From Verrucomicrobiaceae bacterium (GTDB lineage: Bacteria; Verrucomicrobiota; Verrucomicrobiia; Verrucomicrobiales; Verrucomicrobiaceae): a stretch of DNA of 64,000 nt. This document shows, in pieces, positions 25,593 through 34,927 of this stretch (the stretch's first letter is position 1; each line of letters begins with the position of its first letter). The notes below the pieces were generated by a model that had not been told where the DNA came from, did no database searches, and saw only the letters and a program-made list of their open reading frames with translations. The DNA is taken from positions 62,001-126,000 of the forward strand of contig JAEUHM010000017.1 of NCBI GenBank assembly GCA_016795485.1, read 5' to 3'. Both the position numbers and the translations under genes were made by a program.

Positions 25593-27812
25593 ATGGCTAC
25601 GTTTCCTCCTCCTGCCCAAAATGAAGGGCAAATGGACTCAGCGCGCCTGCTGACTTCCAGCTTGCGTTATACCTCTTATATCAGGCTGATGTTGATCTGC
25701 TTGGCGGTTGGAGGCCTAGCCGGCTTGGTTTATTACGTGTTTTCTAGGCCCACTTTCTCGGGCCGTCACCTGCTGCGGGTGACCGTTCTCGGACTACCTG
25801 TCTCGAGCGACAGTGGACGTACTGAGTTCGCTCTGGGCGGTGGTCGGCGCTCTTTGGCGCTGCGGACTTTCCAGCAGCAATTGCTCTCCGATCACCTTCA
25901 AGCCAGAGTCGCTCAGCGCCTCGGTGTCGCCAAAGCCGGAGACTCGCCCGAAAGCGTGCGGCAGTTCGCCATACCAAGATACACCGTCGAGTTTATCGAC
26001 GCTGATTATCTTGAAGTGAATGTTTTCTCCTATTTTCCACATGTCGTCCGTGATTTTGCGGGCACGCTTGTGTCCGAATACGAGGCAATGGAAAAGGAAA
26101 CCCGAGATCGATTCCGGGAAACAGCGCTCAAATCGTATATCGGGGAACTCGACGCCCTTAAAGCGAAGATGGATGAGGCGCTCAACTCACGCCTTGATTT
26201 CCAGGAGAAGTCCGAGTTGTCGAAGCTGTCGATGGAGCATAATCGACTGTTACAAGTGCCAAAGGAAATCCTTCAGGCCGAATATCAGTTGAAGAATATC
26301 GACGATGTTCGGTCCCGCCTAAAAAGGCCAGACAATGGGATGGACTTGATCGCCAAACTTTCGCTGATCAGTTCACTGAAAGACATCCCGCCCATCGAAC
26401 TCGGCACACCAATTAGGAATCCAGCTACCGGGGCTGTTCGATCCGTCCAGGCACCGGCACCAACGACTGAGGTTGTCGTTACTCCAAATGTTGCCAAGCC
26501 GCTGGAACCTTGGCAAGAAACAGAGGCAAAACTTCGGACTCTTGAATCCGAAATCACGCGAGAATCGGCCCAATTTCAGCCGGGGAGCGATGTGATGAGG
26601 AAGCTAAACGCAGATCGAGCTGAACTTCAGAGTAAGCTCGCAGCTGAGCTCACTGCCGCAGAAACTCGCCTGGAACTGGAGCGAACACAGTTGGAGGATC
26701 GTCTCGTTGACCTCAAGAAAAAGCAACCCGAGTACGAGAAAGTCAGCAAGCAGTACGAGCAGTCGCTTCAAGACTTTGATCTCATCCAACGTGGGCAAAT
26801 CGACTGGGACAAAGCTCATGCCGACCTAGCAAGTAAAGTGCAGATGCTGCAGTTCGGCGCGGACAAGGACCGTATCCAAGTGGAGTTGTCAGCAACGATG
26901 GCCATAAGAGATCAAGAACCTGTCTCACCAAGCAAAATCAGGCTTGCCATGATCGCTCTCGGCTTGGGAATCGTCCTCGCCATCGGTATGCCTACATTAC
27001 TGATGATGGCAGACACTCGCGTAAACCGTCTTCAGGAAGTTGAAGATAGAACGGGTGTAAAAGGTATCGGCGTGGTTCCTTTGGCTGACCCCCAATTCCT
27101 GGAAGATATCTTCAGAGCTCCTACTCTCGACGCCAAAGTGCCAAACTTCCTATTGGAAGCTCACCGGATCATTCGAAGCAATATCACCCTTCACCCAAAC
27201 CGTCATAAAAAGTCACAGGTGGTGATGGTCACTAGCGCTCGACCATCCGAGGGCAAGACGACACTGGCATGTAACTTGGCTTGGGCATTCCACTCGATGG
27301 GGGAAAAGGTGCTTCTGGTTGATGGTGACCTCAGACGCGGCAGGGTCGCCAATGTTACCAAACTGCCCAACGAGCCTGGACTGGCTAGTTTGCTCGTCAA
27401 CGAGGCAGTTGGAGATTCCGCCATTCTGGAAACACGGGCAACAAGTTTGGACGTGATTCCTCGTGGTCCAGTCATCGCGGGAGCGACCGAATATCTATGT
27501 ACCACGCGTTTCGATGACCTTATGGCTCACTGGAGGACCAAGTATGATCGAATCATCCTTGATACACCCCCAGTTCTGGGCCTAAGCGAGTCGGCGAGCC
27601 TACAGCGTGTGGTGGATGGCGTTGTTGTAGTTGTCCGCGCACACCGCACCTTGATGAAAGACGTGAATGAAGCCCTGGACATGCTCAGGCGGGCAGGTGC
27701 CCACATGTTTGGCACAGTTCTCAACGCAGTAGACCTGTCCAAACTGGCAAATCACTACGCCTACTACTACTACTCGCCCAGCTATTACGGCGAGATGGAA
27801 ACGACAAAGTAG
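25593..27812 (+). CDS. polysaccharide copolymerase fused to BY-type tyrosine kinase (Wzc-like)
   Basis: 739 residues. Two membrane helices (about 30-50 and 448-470) enclose a large periplasmic Wzz-type region with coiled coil (about 280-420). The cytoplasmic kinase has Walker A SARPSEGKTT (about 547-556), Walker A' LLVDGDLRRG (about 573-582) and Walker B RIILDTPP (about 653-660). A C-terminal tyrosine cluster (YAYYYYSPSYYG) is the usual autophosphorylation tail. It controls chain length and export of the polymer through the Wza-like channel. Single-chain architecture is as in proteobacterial Wzc. Confidence 0.94.
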   Translation: MATFPPPAQNEGQMDSARLLTSSLRYTSYIRLMLICLAVGGLAGLVYYVFSRPTFSGRHLLRVTVLGLPVSSDSGRTEFALGGGRRSLALRTFQQQLLSDHLQARVAQRLGVAKAGDSPESVRQFAIPRYTVEFIDADYLEVNVFSYFPHVVRDFAGTLVSEYEAMEKETRDRFRETALKSYIGELDALKAKMDEALNSRLDFQEKSELSKLSMEHNRLLQVPKEILQAEYQLKNIDDVRSRLKRPDNGMDLIAKLSLISSLKDIPPIELGTPIRNPATGAVRSVQAPAPTTEVVVTPNVAKPLEPWQETEAKLRTLESEITRESAQFQPGSDVMRKLNADRAELQSKLAAELTAAETRLELERTQLEDRLVDLKKKQPEYEKVSKQYEQSLQDFDLIQRGQIDWDKAHADLASKVQMLQFGADKDRIQVELSATMAIRDQEPVSPSKIRLAMIALGLGIVLAIGMPTLLMMADTRVNRLQEVEDRTGVKGIGVVPLADPQFLEDIFRAPTLDAKVPNFLLEAHRIIRSNITLHPNRHKKSQVVMVTSARPSEGKTTLACNLAWAFHSMGEKVLLVDGDLRRGRVANVTKLPNEPGLASLLVNEAVGDSAILETRATSLDVIPRGPVIAGATEYLCTTRFDDLMAHWRTKYDRIILDTPPVLGLSESASLQRVVDGVVVVVRAHRTLMKDVNEALDMLRRAGAHMFGTVLNAVDLSKLANHYAYYYYSPSYYGEMETTK

Positions 27813-27949
27813 GGCTCAAGGCAAGATCGACTTTTCAAGTTGCACTGTGCCTATATTGTTCAACCCTCGCTGTGGGTTGGTCACTGACCGACTAGGCAGA
27901 GAACGTCTAACCCTCAACTTAACCCCTCAAAAACCAACAGTACACTCTT

Positions 27950-28420
27950 ATGGCACTCTCAGTAGGCTCCAAAGCCCCCAACTTCACTCTGAAATCCAAG
28001 TCAGCCGATGGCTTGGCCGATGTTTCGTTACCTTCGGGCAAAAACTCTGTCCTTCTTTTCTTTCCTTTGGCATTCACTGGAGTTTGCACCCAGGAGCTTT
28101 GCGACATCACTGCTGGCCTCAGTCAATACAGCGCGCTCAATGCCGAGGTGATCGGCATCAGTGTGGATAGCCCATTTGCGCAAGAAGCTTGGGCCCAGAA
28201 AGAGAAAATCGGCATAACACTTGTATCTGACCTGAACAAGGAAACGACAAAAGCCTACGACGTGCTTTTCCCTGGTTTGGCAGGTATCGGCGACACAAGC
28301 GCAAGAGCTGCATTCGTCATCGACAAGAGTGGCACTATCCAATATGCAGAAGCCACCCCCACTCCGAAGGATCTGCCCAATTTTGAAGCCATCAAGGCAA
28401 AGCTGGCTGAGCTTCAATAA
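27950..28420 (+). CDS. peroxiredoxin (AhpC/TSA family)
   Basis: 156 residues, cytoplasmic thiol peroxidase that reduces H2O2 or organic peroxides. The peroxidatic site is in PLAFTGVCTQELCD (about 37-50): P-x3-T-x2-C with the usual Pro, Thr and Cys. A second cysteine lies four residues later; no C-terminal resolving Cys is present. This fits 1-Cys or atypical AhpE/BCP-like members. It is not an obvious part of polysaccharide synthesis and is followed by a strong terminator. Confidence 0.92.
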   Translation: MALSVGSKAPNFTLKSKSADGLADVSLPSGKNSVLLFFPLAFTGVCTQELCDITAGLSQYSALNAEVIGISVDSPFAQEAWAQKEKIGITLVSDLNKETTKAYDVLFPGLAGIGDTSARAAFVIDKSGTIQYAEATPTPKDLPNFEAIKAKLAELQ

Positions 28421-28456
28421 GCTGGCCGCAAACTTCGCTCGTTAAACTCAAAAACG

Positions 28457-28490
28457 AAACCGGTGCTCCCACAAAAGAGCACCGGTTTTT
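28457..28490. terminator. bidirectional intrinsic terminator
   Basis: Perfect 12-bp stem: AAACCGGTGCTC (28457-28468) and GAGCACCGGTTT (28477-28488) with an 8-base loop, flanked by T on one side and A on the other. It lies between the convergent peroxiredoxin and secreted-protein genes and should stop transcription from both. Confidence 0.9.
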
Positions 28491-28524
28491 AGTTTCCAGT
28501 TCTAGAGAAAGCCTGATGGGCAAC

Positions 28525-29409
28525 TCAATCGACAATCCACACGTTGTGGCCATCGCGCCCAGTTTCATCTTTGTTGAACGAGCAGTACTTGCCGTATCCG
28601 TCCACACAAGGCAAACCTTCACCCGAAGGTCCATCATCCCGCCGGGCGCTCTTTGCGCGGGGGCTCACCAGCACAAAATCCGACGAGTTTCCTGGGGTGG
28701 CGCTCGTTTTCTGAGACTTCTTGAACAGGGTTAGCGACACCATTTGAACAGAGCCTGGCACGGCTGCATCTACGGCCTCCACATAGACAGAACGAAAAGC
28801 ATCGTCGGAGTCCAATGGCCACTCGATGCTTCGTTTGTTCTCGGCCTTGGTATCAATCAGCAACATTGATTTCTTCTCGTCACTCCAAATGCGAATATGT
28901 CCTGCTTTCTGATCCTCGACATCAGGTGACGGAAACTTGCCATCCTTACTCGCAAGATAAATCGCTCTGGCTTCCACCCGGACCATCATATCAGCAGAGT
29001 TACCGGACTTCTTTGCTTCAATGGCATCAATCGATCGGCGATATGGGGAGACGCGGAGCAGCATTTTGGACATTTCCCCTTTTCCGATAATGAGTCCCGG
29101 AGGGGAACTTTCAAGATTACCATCGTCCGATGAATCATTAGCAACCTCGCCATCATAGTTCATGTCAGCGTCGAGATCTGCACGTCCCCAAATCTTTGCG
29201 GCACGCTTCTCCCGCTCCTCGGGAGTGAGGCGAATCTTCTGTGGAGAAATGGGGCGACTTCCCTGTGGCCAACCTGCACTAAGCGCAGGACCTTGCACGA
29301 ACCCAGCAGGAAGGGCCTCTTCTGCGCTAGCTAGCCCAAGCAAAAGTCCGAACAACGAGAACGCCAGAATCGGCCCGAAGTTGGTTTTTGGTGTTGTGTT
29401 TGTTTTCAT
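28525..29409 (-). CDS. secreted protein of unknown function
   Basis: 294 residues with a signal peptide (charged start MKTNTTPKTN, hydrophobic core ILAFSLFGLLLGLA, cleavage near SAEE). The mature part has no recognised domain. It includes an acidic DADMNYDGEVANDSSDDG stretch that could bind calcium, and a region VYVEAVDAAVPGSVQMVSLT with the look of a prepilin-type secreted protein. It is followed (upstream on the leftward strand) by the O-antigen ligase-like gene with a 12-base gap, so the two probably share a transcript. Confidence 0.7.
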   Translation of the reverse strand: MKTNTTPKTNFGPILAFSLFGLLLGLASAEEALPAGFVQGPALSAGWPQGSRPISPQKIRLTPEEREKRAAKIWGRADLDADMNYDGEVANDSSDDGNLESSPPGLIIGKGEMSKMLLRVSPYRRSIDAIEAKKSGNSADMMVRVEARAIYLASKDGKFPSPDVEDQKAGHIRIWSDEKKSMLLIDTKAENKRSIEWPLDSDDAFRSVYVEAVDAAVPGSVQMVSLTLFKKSQKTSATPGNSSDFVLVSPRAKSARRDDGPSGEGLPCVDGYGKYCSFNKDETGRDGHNVWIVD

Positions 29410-29421
29410 AGATTAATCCGT

Positions 29422-30864
29422 TTAGAGTTCCAGGATGACATAATCCCACGTCCAGTAAGTCGCCTCCATCGCCGCATAGGCAACCAAAAAGTCGAGCAAT
29501 CCGTATCGCCTCCACCCGCGAATACGCGCCGAGATGCCTCCATACTTAAATGGCAGCGCTGGAACAAGAATCGGCTCCGGCTCTGGTTGAGAGGTCTCCA
29601 GCCATTGCCAGGCACGCTCAGCAGGTGTTGGCTGCTTCGTTTCGACTTCCGATGCCAGTTCTTCCAGGTGCTTAAGGCTGAGCCGATGAAACGCCGCAAT
29701 TGCGCCGGCCAAGACGAAAAACTCGGTGTGATAGGCTCTATCTATCATCCAGCCAGACAGCATGTAGCAACTCAGTAAAGCCAAGAGCACATCCCTTGAC
29801 CTTCGCATTCTAGGTGTGTGCCCACGATGTACTAGCAAGGTCCGAATGCTCACGCACATGACCGACAAATACAACAGCAACCCAGGCGATCCGAGATCGG
29901 CACCAATCTTCACATAAGAACTGTGCGTGGCTTTTGGGATAGTTTCCCCCTCCCATTCAATCAATGCAGCAAAGTTCTTGAAACCCTCACCTGTCGGGGC
30001 CGTCCTGGTGACACCACGGGCCATCTGCCATGCAAGAATCCGCCCTGCGATTCCCTCGTCATCTTTAAGCGAGGCGAACTTTTCCATTCGCGGAAGCTTT
30101 GAAAGCAACGTGCCGCCCGCCCCAATCGCAATCGCAAGAACCCCCAGTTTCCACCACCAAGCCCGTCCTATTAGGAAACATAGCAGTACACCTGTTGCGG
30201 CGACAATTAGCGCTCCCTTGGATTGAGTTTCCCAGAGACAAATGCTGGCAAAAACACCGACGAGTAAGGAGAGAACCTTCGTGATCACCTTGCTCTTGCC
30301 GATAACTGCAAAAAACAACATCGGTAGCAAGCTAGCAAGCGTGTGGCCAAGTGCATTGGGGTTGTTCAACAGCCAACTGTTCAACGAGAGTCGTCCAACG
30401 TTGCCATCTGTGACCGGCTTCGATGTGGTGAAGTCAAATCCGTACATCACCGAGCAGGCGATAACAACCACGCCCACCAACGCATACATCCACCAAGTCA
30501 TCACGCGGCTCAGTTTCTCTTCATTGGTCACAGCGTGAAGAGTCAGAAAAAAGAACATCACCAAAGAAAAAACCTCAAACGCGATTGCTGAAGATTCATT
30601 CGAGCTAAAGACGATGTAGCCGGCGTAAACCAGCATAACCCACTCATGCGGAGTTCGCAGTGCAGGCCATGGCTTTTCCGATGACCTAGTTCCACGCCTA
30701 GCCAACAGACCCAAGATCCCCAATGCCATAATCGGCCTAATTACATTCATTCCTACCATCCCAGGCACCCAGTCCTGAGGCCTGATATAGTAAGTGCAGA
30801 GAAGTAAAATGACCGCAACGAGAGCCAAGTGGTGGAAACTAAACGAAAAAACGCCAATGTCCAT
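29422..30864 (-). CDS. O-antigen ligase/polymerase-like membrane protein
   Basis: 480 residues with about eleven hydrophobic segments. The large loop between later helices contains GIAGRILAWQMARGVTRTAP and KATHSSYVKIGADLGSPGLL; the GR.L.W and H-S-Y-x-x-x-x-x-E/D-x-G pattern is that of the Wzy_C/WaaL family. The C-terminal 80 residues are soluble. It should join or polymerise polyprenyl-linked glycan on the periplasmic face. It lies 21 bases after the sugar-phosphate transferase gene in the same leftward operon. Confidence 0.87.
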   Translation of the reverse strand: MDIGVFSFSFHHLALVAVILLLCTYYIRPQDWVPGMVGMNVIRPIMALGILGLLARRGTRSSEKPWPALRTPHEWVMLVYAGYIVFSSNESSAIAFEVFSLVMFFFLTLHAVTNEEKLSRVMTWWMYALVGVVVIACSVMYGFDFTTSKPVTDGNVGRLSLNSWLLNNPNALGHTLASLLPMLFFAVIGKSKVITKVLSLLVGVFASICLWETQSKGALIVAATGVLLCFLIGRAWWWKLGVLAIAIGAGGTLLSKLPRMEKFASLKDDEGIAGRILAWQMARGVTRTAPTGEGFKNFAALIEWEGETIPKATHSSYVKIGADLGSPGLLLYLSVMCVSIRTLLVHRGHTPRMRRSRDVLLALLSCYMLSGWMIDRAYHTEFFVLAGAIAAFHRLSLKHLEELASEVETKQPTPAERAWQWLETSQPEPEPILVPALPFKYGGISARIRGWRRYGLLDFLVAYAAMEATYWTWDYVILEL

Positions 30865-30885
30865 TAACGAGTCAATCCTCTAATA

Positions 30886-32349
30886 CTAAGCCAATGCTGT
30901 CGGCTTAGCAGGCTCAGTGCGAGCCGACCCTGGAGCCACGCCTGGTGTCGAATCTCCCAAGAGGTGCCGTCCATTGGTACGAACCGCTGCGCCTCCCCTA
31001 ACTACAGCCTTCACAGTGTCCAGTAGGATGAACAAATCCAGGATCACGCTCATGTGCTTCAAATAGTACAGATCGTACTCGAGTTTGCGCGCGGCATCGT
31101 CAATGCTCGATCCATAAGGATAGCTGACTTGAGCCCAACCAGTGAGTCCGGGTGGAATCATCAACCTTTCTTCATAAAAAGGGATCTTCTCGGCGAGTTC
31201 ACGCACAAACTCTGGCCTTTCCGGGCGCGGTCCCACAAACGACATCTCGCCGGCGAGAATATTGATCAATTGCGGAATCTCATCCACGCGATACTTCCGC
31301 AACCACTTTCCAAGCCAGGTCTCGCGTGGATCATTTGCCTGCCACCATCTTGCTTTGCCATCGGCCTCCGCTGTGACTTTCATGCTTCGGAACTTGAGAA
31401 CCTCGAATGGCCGCCCAAACTTCCCCGTCCTGGTTTGGCGGTAAATCACTGGCCCCTTGGACGATATTTTGATCAAAACTGCCACAATGAGGCAAAGCGG
31501 AGCCAGCAAGGTGAGCAACAGACCCGCAACGACAAGATCAAAGGCCCTTTTGAGCTTCTTTATGTAAAATGCCTGTGGCTGGGACGATGCATTCAGCAGC
31601 CACTGCTCAGTCACAAGTTCTAGTGGGACCATTTGGTAGTGATCTTCAAACGCGTGGATCAAACTTGAAATCTGCGCGCCCTGAAATCGCAATCGGCGGA
31701 ATAGCCCAAACAAACTTCGGGTTTCAATCACCCTTTCGCTGCAAAGCACATTTCGAATGCCCTTCTCTTTAACTATCTGTTCCATGGCCGTTGTCGGCCC
31801 AAGCACATGAAGACCGCAGGCAGTGTTGTGGCCAGGAACAACAAAGACACCGAGAAACTCGCCACTTTCGGCATCAAGCCGCTGATAAGCTTTTGCCACT
31901 TCGTCATCTAGCGGGCATGCCACTACAAAGGCCGTTAAAGGCCCAGTTCTCCGCTGCCACGGCCAAACGTGCCGAACAGCCATGAAAACAGCCGTCATGC
32001 CCATGCCGAGCACTAAAACTCCCCGACCTACACGCGCAGAAAAGTTGATCGACCCGACTGCCATGACCAAAATCGTAGTGGCCAAAAGGATCAAAAACAA
32101 ATGGATCACCTCCACTCGAAAGGTGCTTCGTTGCTTGGACGACAAGTAAAACCCAGACAAATAAAGGAGCACAGGTAAAGTCACCGCCCCGACTGTCAAA
32201 GCGGGAAGGTATAGGACCTCCCGGGCAGTCACCAACTCCTCAAACCGGATCATCGCCGCCAGTTTGAACGCCGCAAGAAGCAGCAAGGCATCGAACAAAA
32301 AGTTGATCGAAACTCGCGACCAATGAGAGCCTTTGGAAATACTGAACAT
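30886..32349 (-). CDS. polyprenyl-phosphate glycosylphosphotransferase (initiating transferase)
   Basis: 487 residues. Four or five N-terminal membrane helices and a CoA-binding-like domain precede a C-terminal bacterial sugar transferase domain. That domain begins with KRAFDLVVAGLLLTLLAPLC and contains GPVIYRQTRTGKFGRPFEVL, KFRSM, RKYRVDEIPQLINILAGEMS and FVGPRPERPEF, the conserved KFRSM, DE.PQL.N and GPRP blocks. It starts repeat-unit assembly by placing a hexose-1-phosphate on undecaprenyl phosphate. First gene of the leftward ligase operon. Confidence 0.95.
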   Translation of the reverse strand: MFSISKGSHWSRVSINFLFDALLLLAAFKLAAMIRFEELVTAREVLYLPALTVGAVTLPVLLYLSGFYLSSKQRSTFRVEVIHLFLILLATTILVMAVGSINFSARVGRGVLVLGMGMTAVFMAVRHVWPWQRRTGPLTAFVVACPLDDEVAKAYQRLDAESGEFLGVFVVPGHNTACGLHVLGPTTAMEQIVKEKGIRNVLCSERVIETRSLFGLFRRLRFQGAQISSLIHAFEDHYQMVPLELVTEQWLLNASSQPQAFYIKKLKRAFDLVVAGLLLTLLAPLCLIVAVLIKISSKGPVIYRQTRTGKFGRPFEVLKFRSMKVTAEADGKARWWQANDPRETWLGKWLRKYRVDEIPQLINILAGEMSFVGPRPERPEFVRELAEKIPFYEERLMIPPGLTGWAQVSYPYGSSIDDAARKLEYDLYYLKHMSVILDLFILLDTVKAVVRGGAAVRTNGRHLLGDSTPGVAPGSARTEPAKPTALA

Positions 32350-32593
32350 AGAATAACGACTCGGGAAGCCGTCTCAAAAAACTAAAACTGTCTGCCGAAA
32401 ACCATGCCGTTGTGCAAACGCTAACACATTCATTTTCAGGCCATTAGATTGCCTTTTGCTGGCCGGGAAGACAAGTATTTTGATCGCTTGCCCTTAAAAA
32501 GTTGCAAAAAACCGCCCGCCATCGGTCTTCTGCGACTCTCGTGATCCAGAATGACTTGCATTTCGTTGAGGCAAGCCAAGTTGGCGCCGCTGA

Positions 32594-34006
32594 ATGTGGT
32601 TCAATAGTATTAGTTTTTGGATGTTCTTTATAGCGATCGCGGCACTTTGCGTGCCGTTCGGCTATAAGACTCAAAACCGCATCCTGCTCGGGGCCAGCTA
32701 CTTCTTTTACGGCTACATTGACTGGCGATTCATCGGACTGATTTTCTTCTGCACCGCTCTCAACTTTTTGGCTGGCTGGAAGATTGGGCACTCAACAGAT
32801 CCCGTGGCACGCAAACGGTGGCTCACTGTAGCGGTGAGCATCAGTTTGACGGTGCTCGGCATCTTCAAATACCTTGGATTCTTCAGCCACGAGCTTAGCC
32901 GCCTGCTCGTGTCGTTCGGCGTTCTGGAATCGCCCTGGATCATCCACGTTGCGTTACCTGTTGGGATTTCATTCTTCACCTTCCATGCGTTGAGTTACAC
33001 GATCGACGTTTACCGCGGCGAAACGCCGGTTTGTCGGGATCTGGGCGACTTCGCTCTCTTCATCTCGTTCTTCCCTCAACTCATTGCAGGTCCCATCAAC
33101 CGCTCCACGCAATTGTTGCCTCAAATTGACTCACCTCGGCCGAAGTTAGACGAGGAGCGCTTCAAAAAAGGCCTCTACCTTGTGCTGTGTGGCCTTTTCA
33201 TGAAGGTCGTTCTCGCGGACAACATGGCTTGGCTTGCCAACCATGTTTTCCGGTCAGGTTTGCCACAGCAAGCAGCGCCTGAGGTGCTGCTCGGCATCTA
33301 TGCCTTTGCTCTCCAGATTTACGGCGATTTCGCCGGCTACAGCGCTATCGCGTGTGGTACTGCCATTTGGCTCGGATTCGACCTGATGGACAATTTTCGG
33401 CGTCCTTACTTCGCGCTTAACCCCCGGGACTTCTGGTCCCGGTGGCATATTAGTCTATCCACTTGGTTGCGGGACTACCTTTACATCCCGCTCGGCGGCA
33501 ACCGGAAAGGACCTCGCCGCACAGCCATCAATCTGTTCCTCACCATGCTCCTCGGCGGTCTTTGGCACGGTGCGGCATGGACCTTCGTTGCTTGGGGAGC
33601 CGTGCATGGTGCTTGGCTGGTCATAGATCGGATGGTCAACCATGGAGCTAGCTCTGAGAAAACAACCACCGCCAAGAGTGCCGTTCATTGGCTAGTCACC
33701 TTTCACATCGTCTGCCTTACTTGGCTTCTATTCCGCGCAGAAAGCATGGCTCAGGTAGCAAACCTCTTGAGCAACCTCGTTTCGCAATGGCATTGGACGG
33801 CTTTTGCCAGCACGGCCGCCACCCTGATCACCTTTTTTGGCCTGCCATGGCTAATATTTGAAGCCTGGTTGGAAAGCAAGCGCGACGACTGGGCGCTACT
33901 CAAGTCGCCGTGGTTGGTGCGTGCCATCATTTTTGCCGCACTCGTTCTTTACCTGCTGTTTTTCCCACCACCTGCTCCCAGTGAGTTCATTTATTTCCAG
34001 TTCTGA
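32594..34006 (+). CDS. MBOAT family O-acyltransferase (AlgI-like)
   Basis: 470 residues with about ten hydrophobic segments. The family signature is visible: SFFTFHALSYTIDVYRGE, the histidine-bearing FPQLIAGPI region, DFWSRWHISLSTWLRDYLYI, and LLGGLWHGAAWTFVAWGAVH with the catalytic His at about 322. Members acetylate alginate or other exopolysaccharides, moving the acyl group across the inner membrane. The SGNH-like gene 3 bases downstream is the usual periplasmic partner. Together they are likely to O-acetylate the polymer made by this cluster. Confidence 0.95.
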   Translation: MWFNSISFWMFFIAIAALCVPFGYKTQNRILLGASYFFYGYIDWRFIGLIFFCTALNFLAGWKIGHSTDPVARKRWLTVAVSISLTVLGIFKYLGFFSHELSRLLVSFGVLESPWIIHVALPVGISFFTFHALSYTIDVYRGETPVCRDLGDFALFISFFPQLIAGPINRSTQLLPQIDSPRPKLDEERFKKGLYLVLCGLFMKVVLADNMAWLANHVFRSGLPQQAAPEVLLGIYAFALQIYGDFAGYSAIACGTAIWLGFDLMDNFRRPYFALNPRDFWSRWHISLSTWLRDYLYIPLGGNRKGPRRTAINLFLTMLLGGLWHGAAWTFVAWGAVHGAWLVIDRMVNHGASSEKTTTAKSAVHWLVTFHIVCLTWLLFRAESMAQVANLLSNLVSQWHWTAFASTAATLITFFGLPWLIFEAWLESKRDDWALLKSPWLVRAIIFAALVLYLLFFPPPAPSEFIYFQF

Positions 34007-34009
34007 GCC

Positions 34010-34927
34010 ATGAGATCAGAGACAAAAGTCATACTCGCTCTGTTACTTCTGCTCTTGGGACTGGAAGCAGCCGCACGACTGATGGAGACGCGTCTCTCAA
34101 AAGATGTCCAGCATCTCCGTAGTCTCCCGGAACAAGCCCAAAAGCTTCGAGGCACAACACATGACCGCGCTCGCATCTTGCTGCTAGGCAACTCGCTGGC
34201 TCGTTGTGGTGTCCACATTCCGACCCTTCAGGCTGGAATCCAACAGGCCATGGAAGCCGAACCAACGATTGCCGTCATGCACCCCGATGGCAGCAAGATC
34301 GAAGAATGGGCTTACGGCTACAACCGCTTCTTCCGGGACACCGCCTCAGAACCGGATTTGATCCTCCTCATCACAGGACGCCAGCATCTGACTGACAAAA
34401 TAAAGAGCATTGATGACCTAGGCGCATTTTATGTCGGCACGAACGATCTGCCGGCCTTTGTAGCCAATCACCTACATAAGCTCGAAGATACTGGTTGGTT
34501 CTTTGCGTCTCGCTATTCGGCGCTGATGGCACATCGCGCGCGGGTGGAGCCCCTCGTCTTCTACAAGTTCGTTCCAGGCTACGAGCAAACTGCCCAGGAG
34601 ATCAATCGTGGCATTCAGGCACCTGCTGTCACTCCCGCAGCAACGTGCAATACCTTCAGCCAGTTCGCTTCCGACCTCGCCAAGCGCAAAGTGAAGCTGG
34701 TCGTCGTCTCCGCCCCCCTGCCCGAGCCTTTCTCTCTGCCTCCCGAAGTGCTGAAAGCTGCAGCACTTTCCAAGGCCTTCGTTCATGAGGCCGGAGCGAA
34801 GATGCGTCTGCCCCCTGAACGATTTCCCGACCAGTACCACCTTGATGAAATCGGAGCCGATATCTTTACCAAAGATCTGCTCCCATCCGTGATCGAAGCG
34901 CTCAAGACTCGAACCGCCGACCACTGA
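34010..34927 (+). CDS. periplasmic SGNH-hydrolase-like partner of MBOAT (AlgJ/AlgX-like)
   Basis: 305 residues with an N-terminal membrane anchor or signal (about 6-25). ILLLGNSLARCG (about 57-68) carries the Ser of the first SGNH block, and FPDQYHLDEIGADIF (about 275-289) carries the D..H pair of the last. The middle Gly and Asn blocks are less clear. Such proteins transfer acyl groups delivered by the MBOAT protein onto the polysaccharide. Start is 4 bases after the MBOAT stop. Its 3' end overlaps the convergent pheA gene by 26 bases. Confidence 0.82.
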   Translation: MRSETKVILALLLLLLGLEAAARLMETRLSKDVQHLRSLPEQAQKLRGTTHDRARILLLGNSLARCGVHIPTLQAGIQQAMEAEPTIAVMHPDGSKIEEWAYGYNRFFRDTASEPDLILLITGRQHLTDKIKSIDDLGAFYVGTNDLPAFVANHLHKLEDTGWFFASRYSALMAHRARVEPLVFYKFVPGYEQTAQEINRGIQAPAVTPAATCNTFSQFASDLAKRKVKLVVVSAPLPEPFSLPPEVLKAAALSKAFVHEAGAKMRLPPERFPDQYHLDEIGADIFTKDLLPSVIEALKTRTADH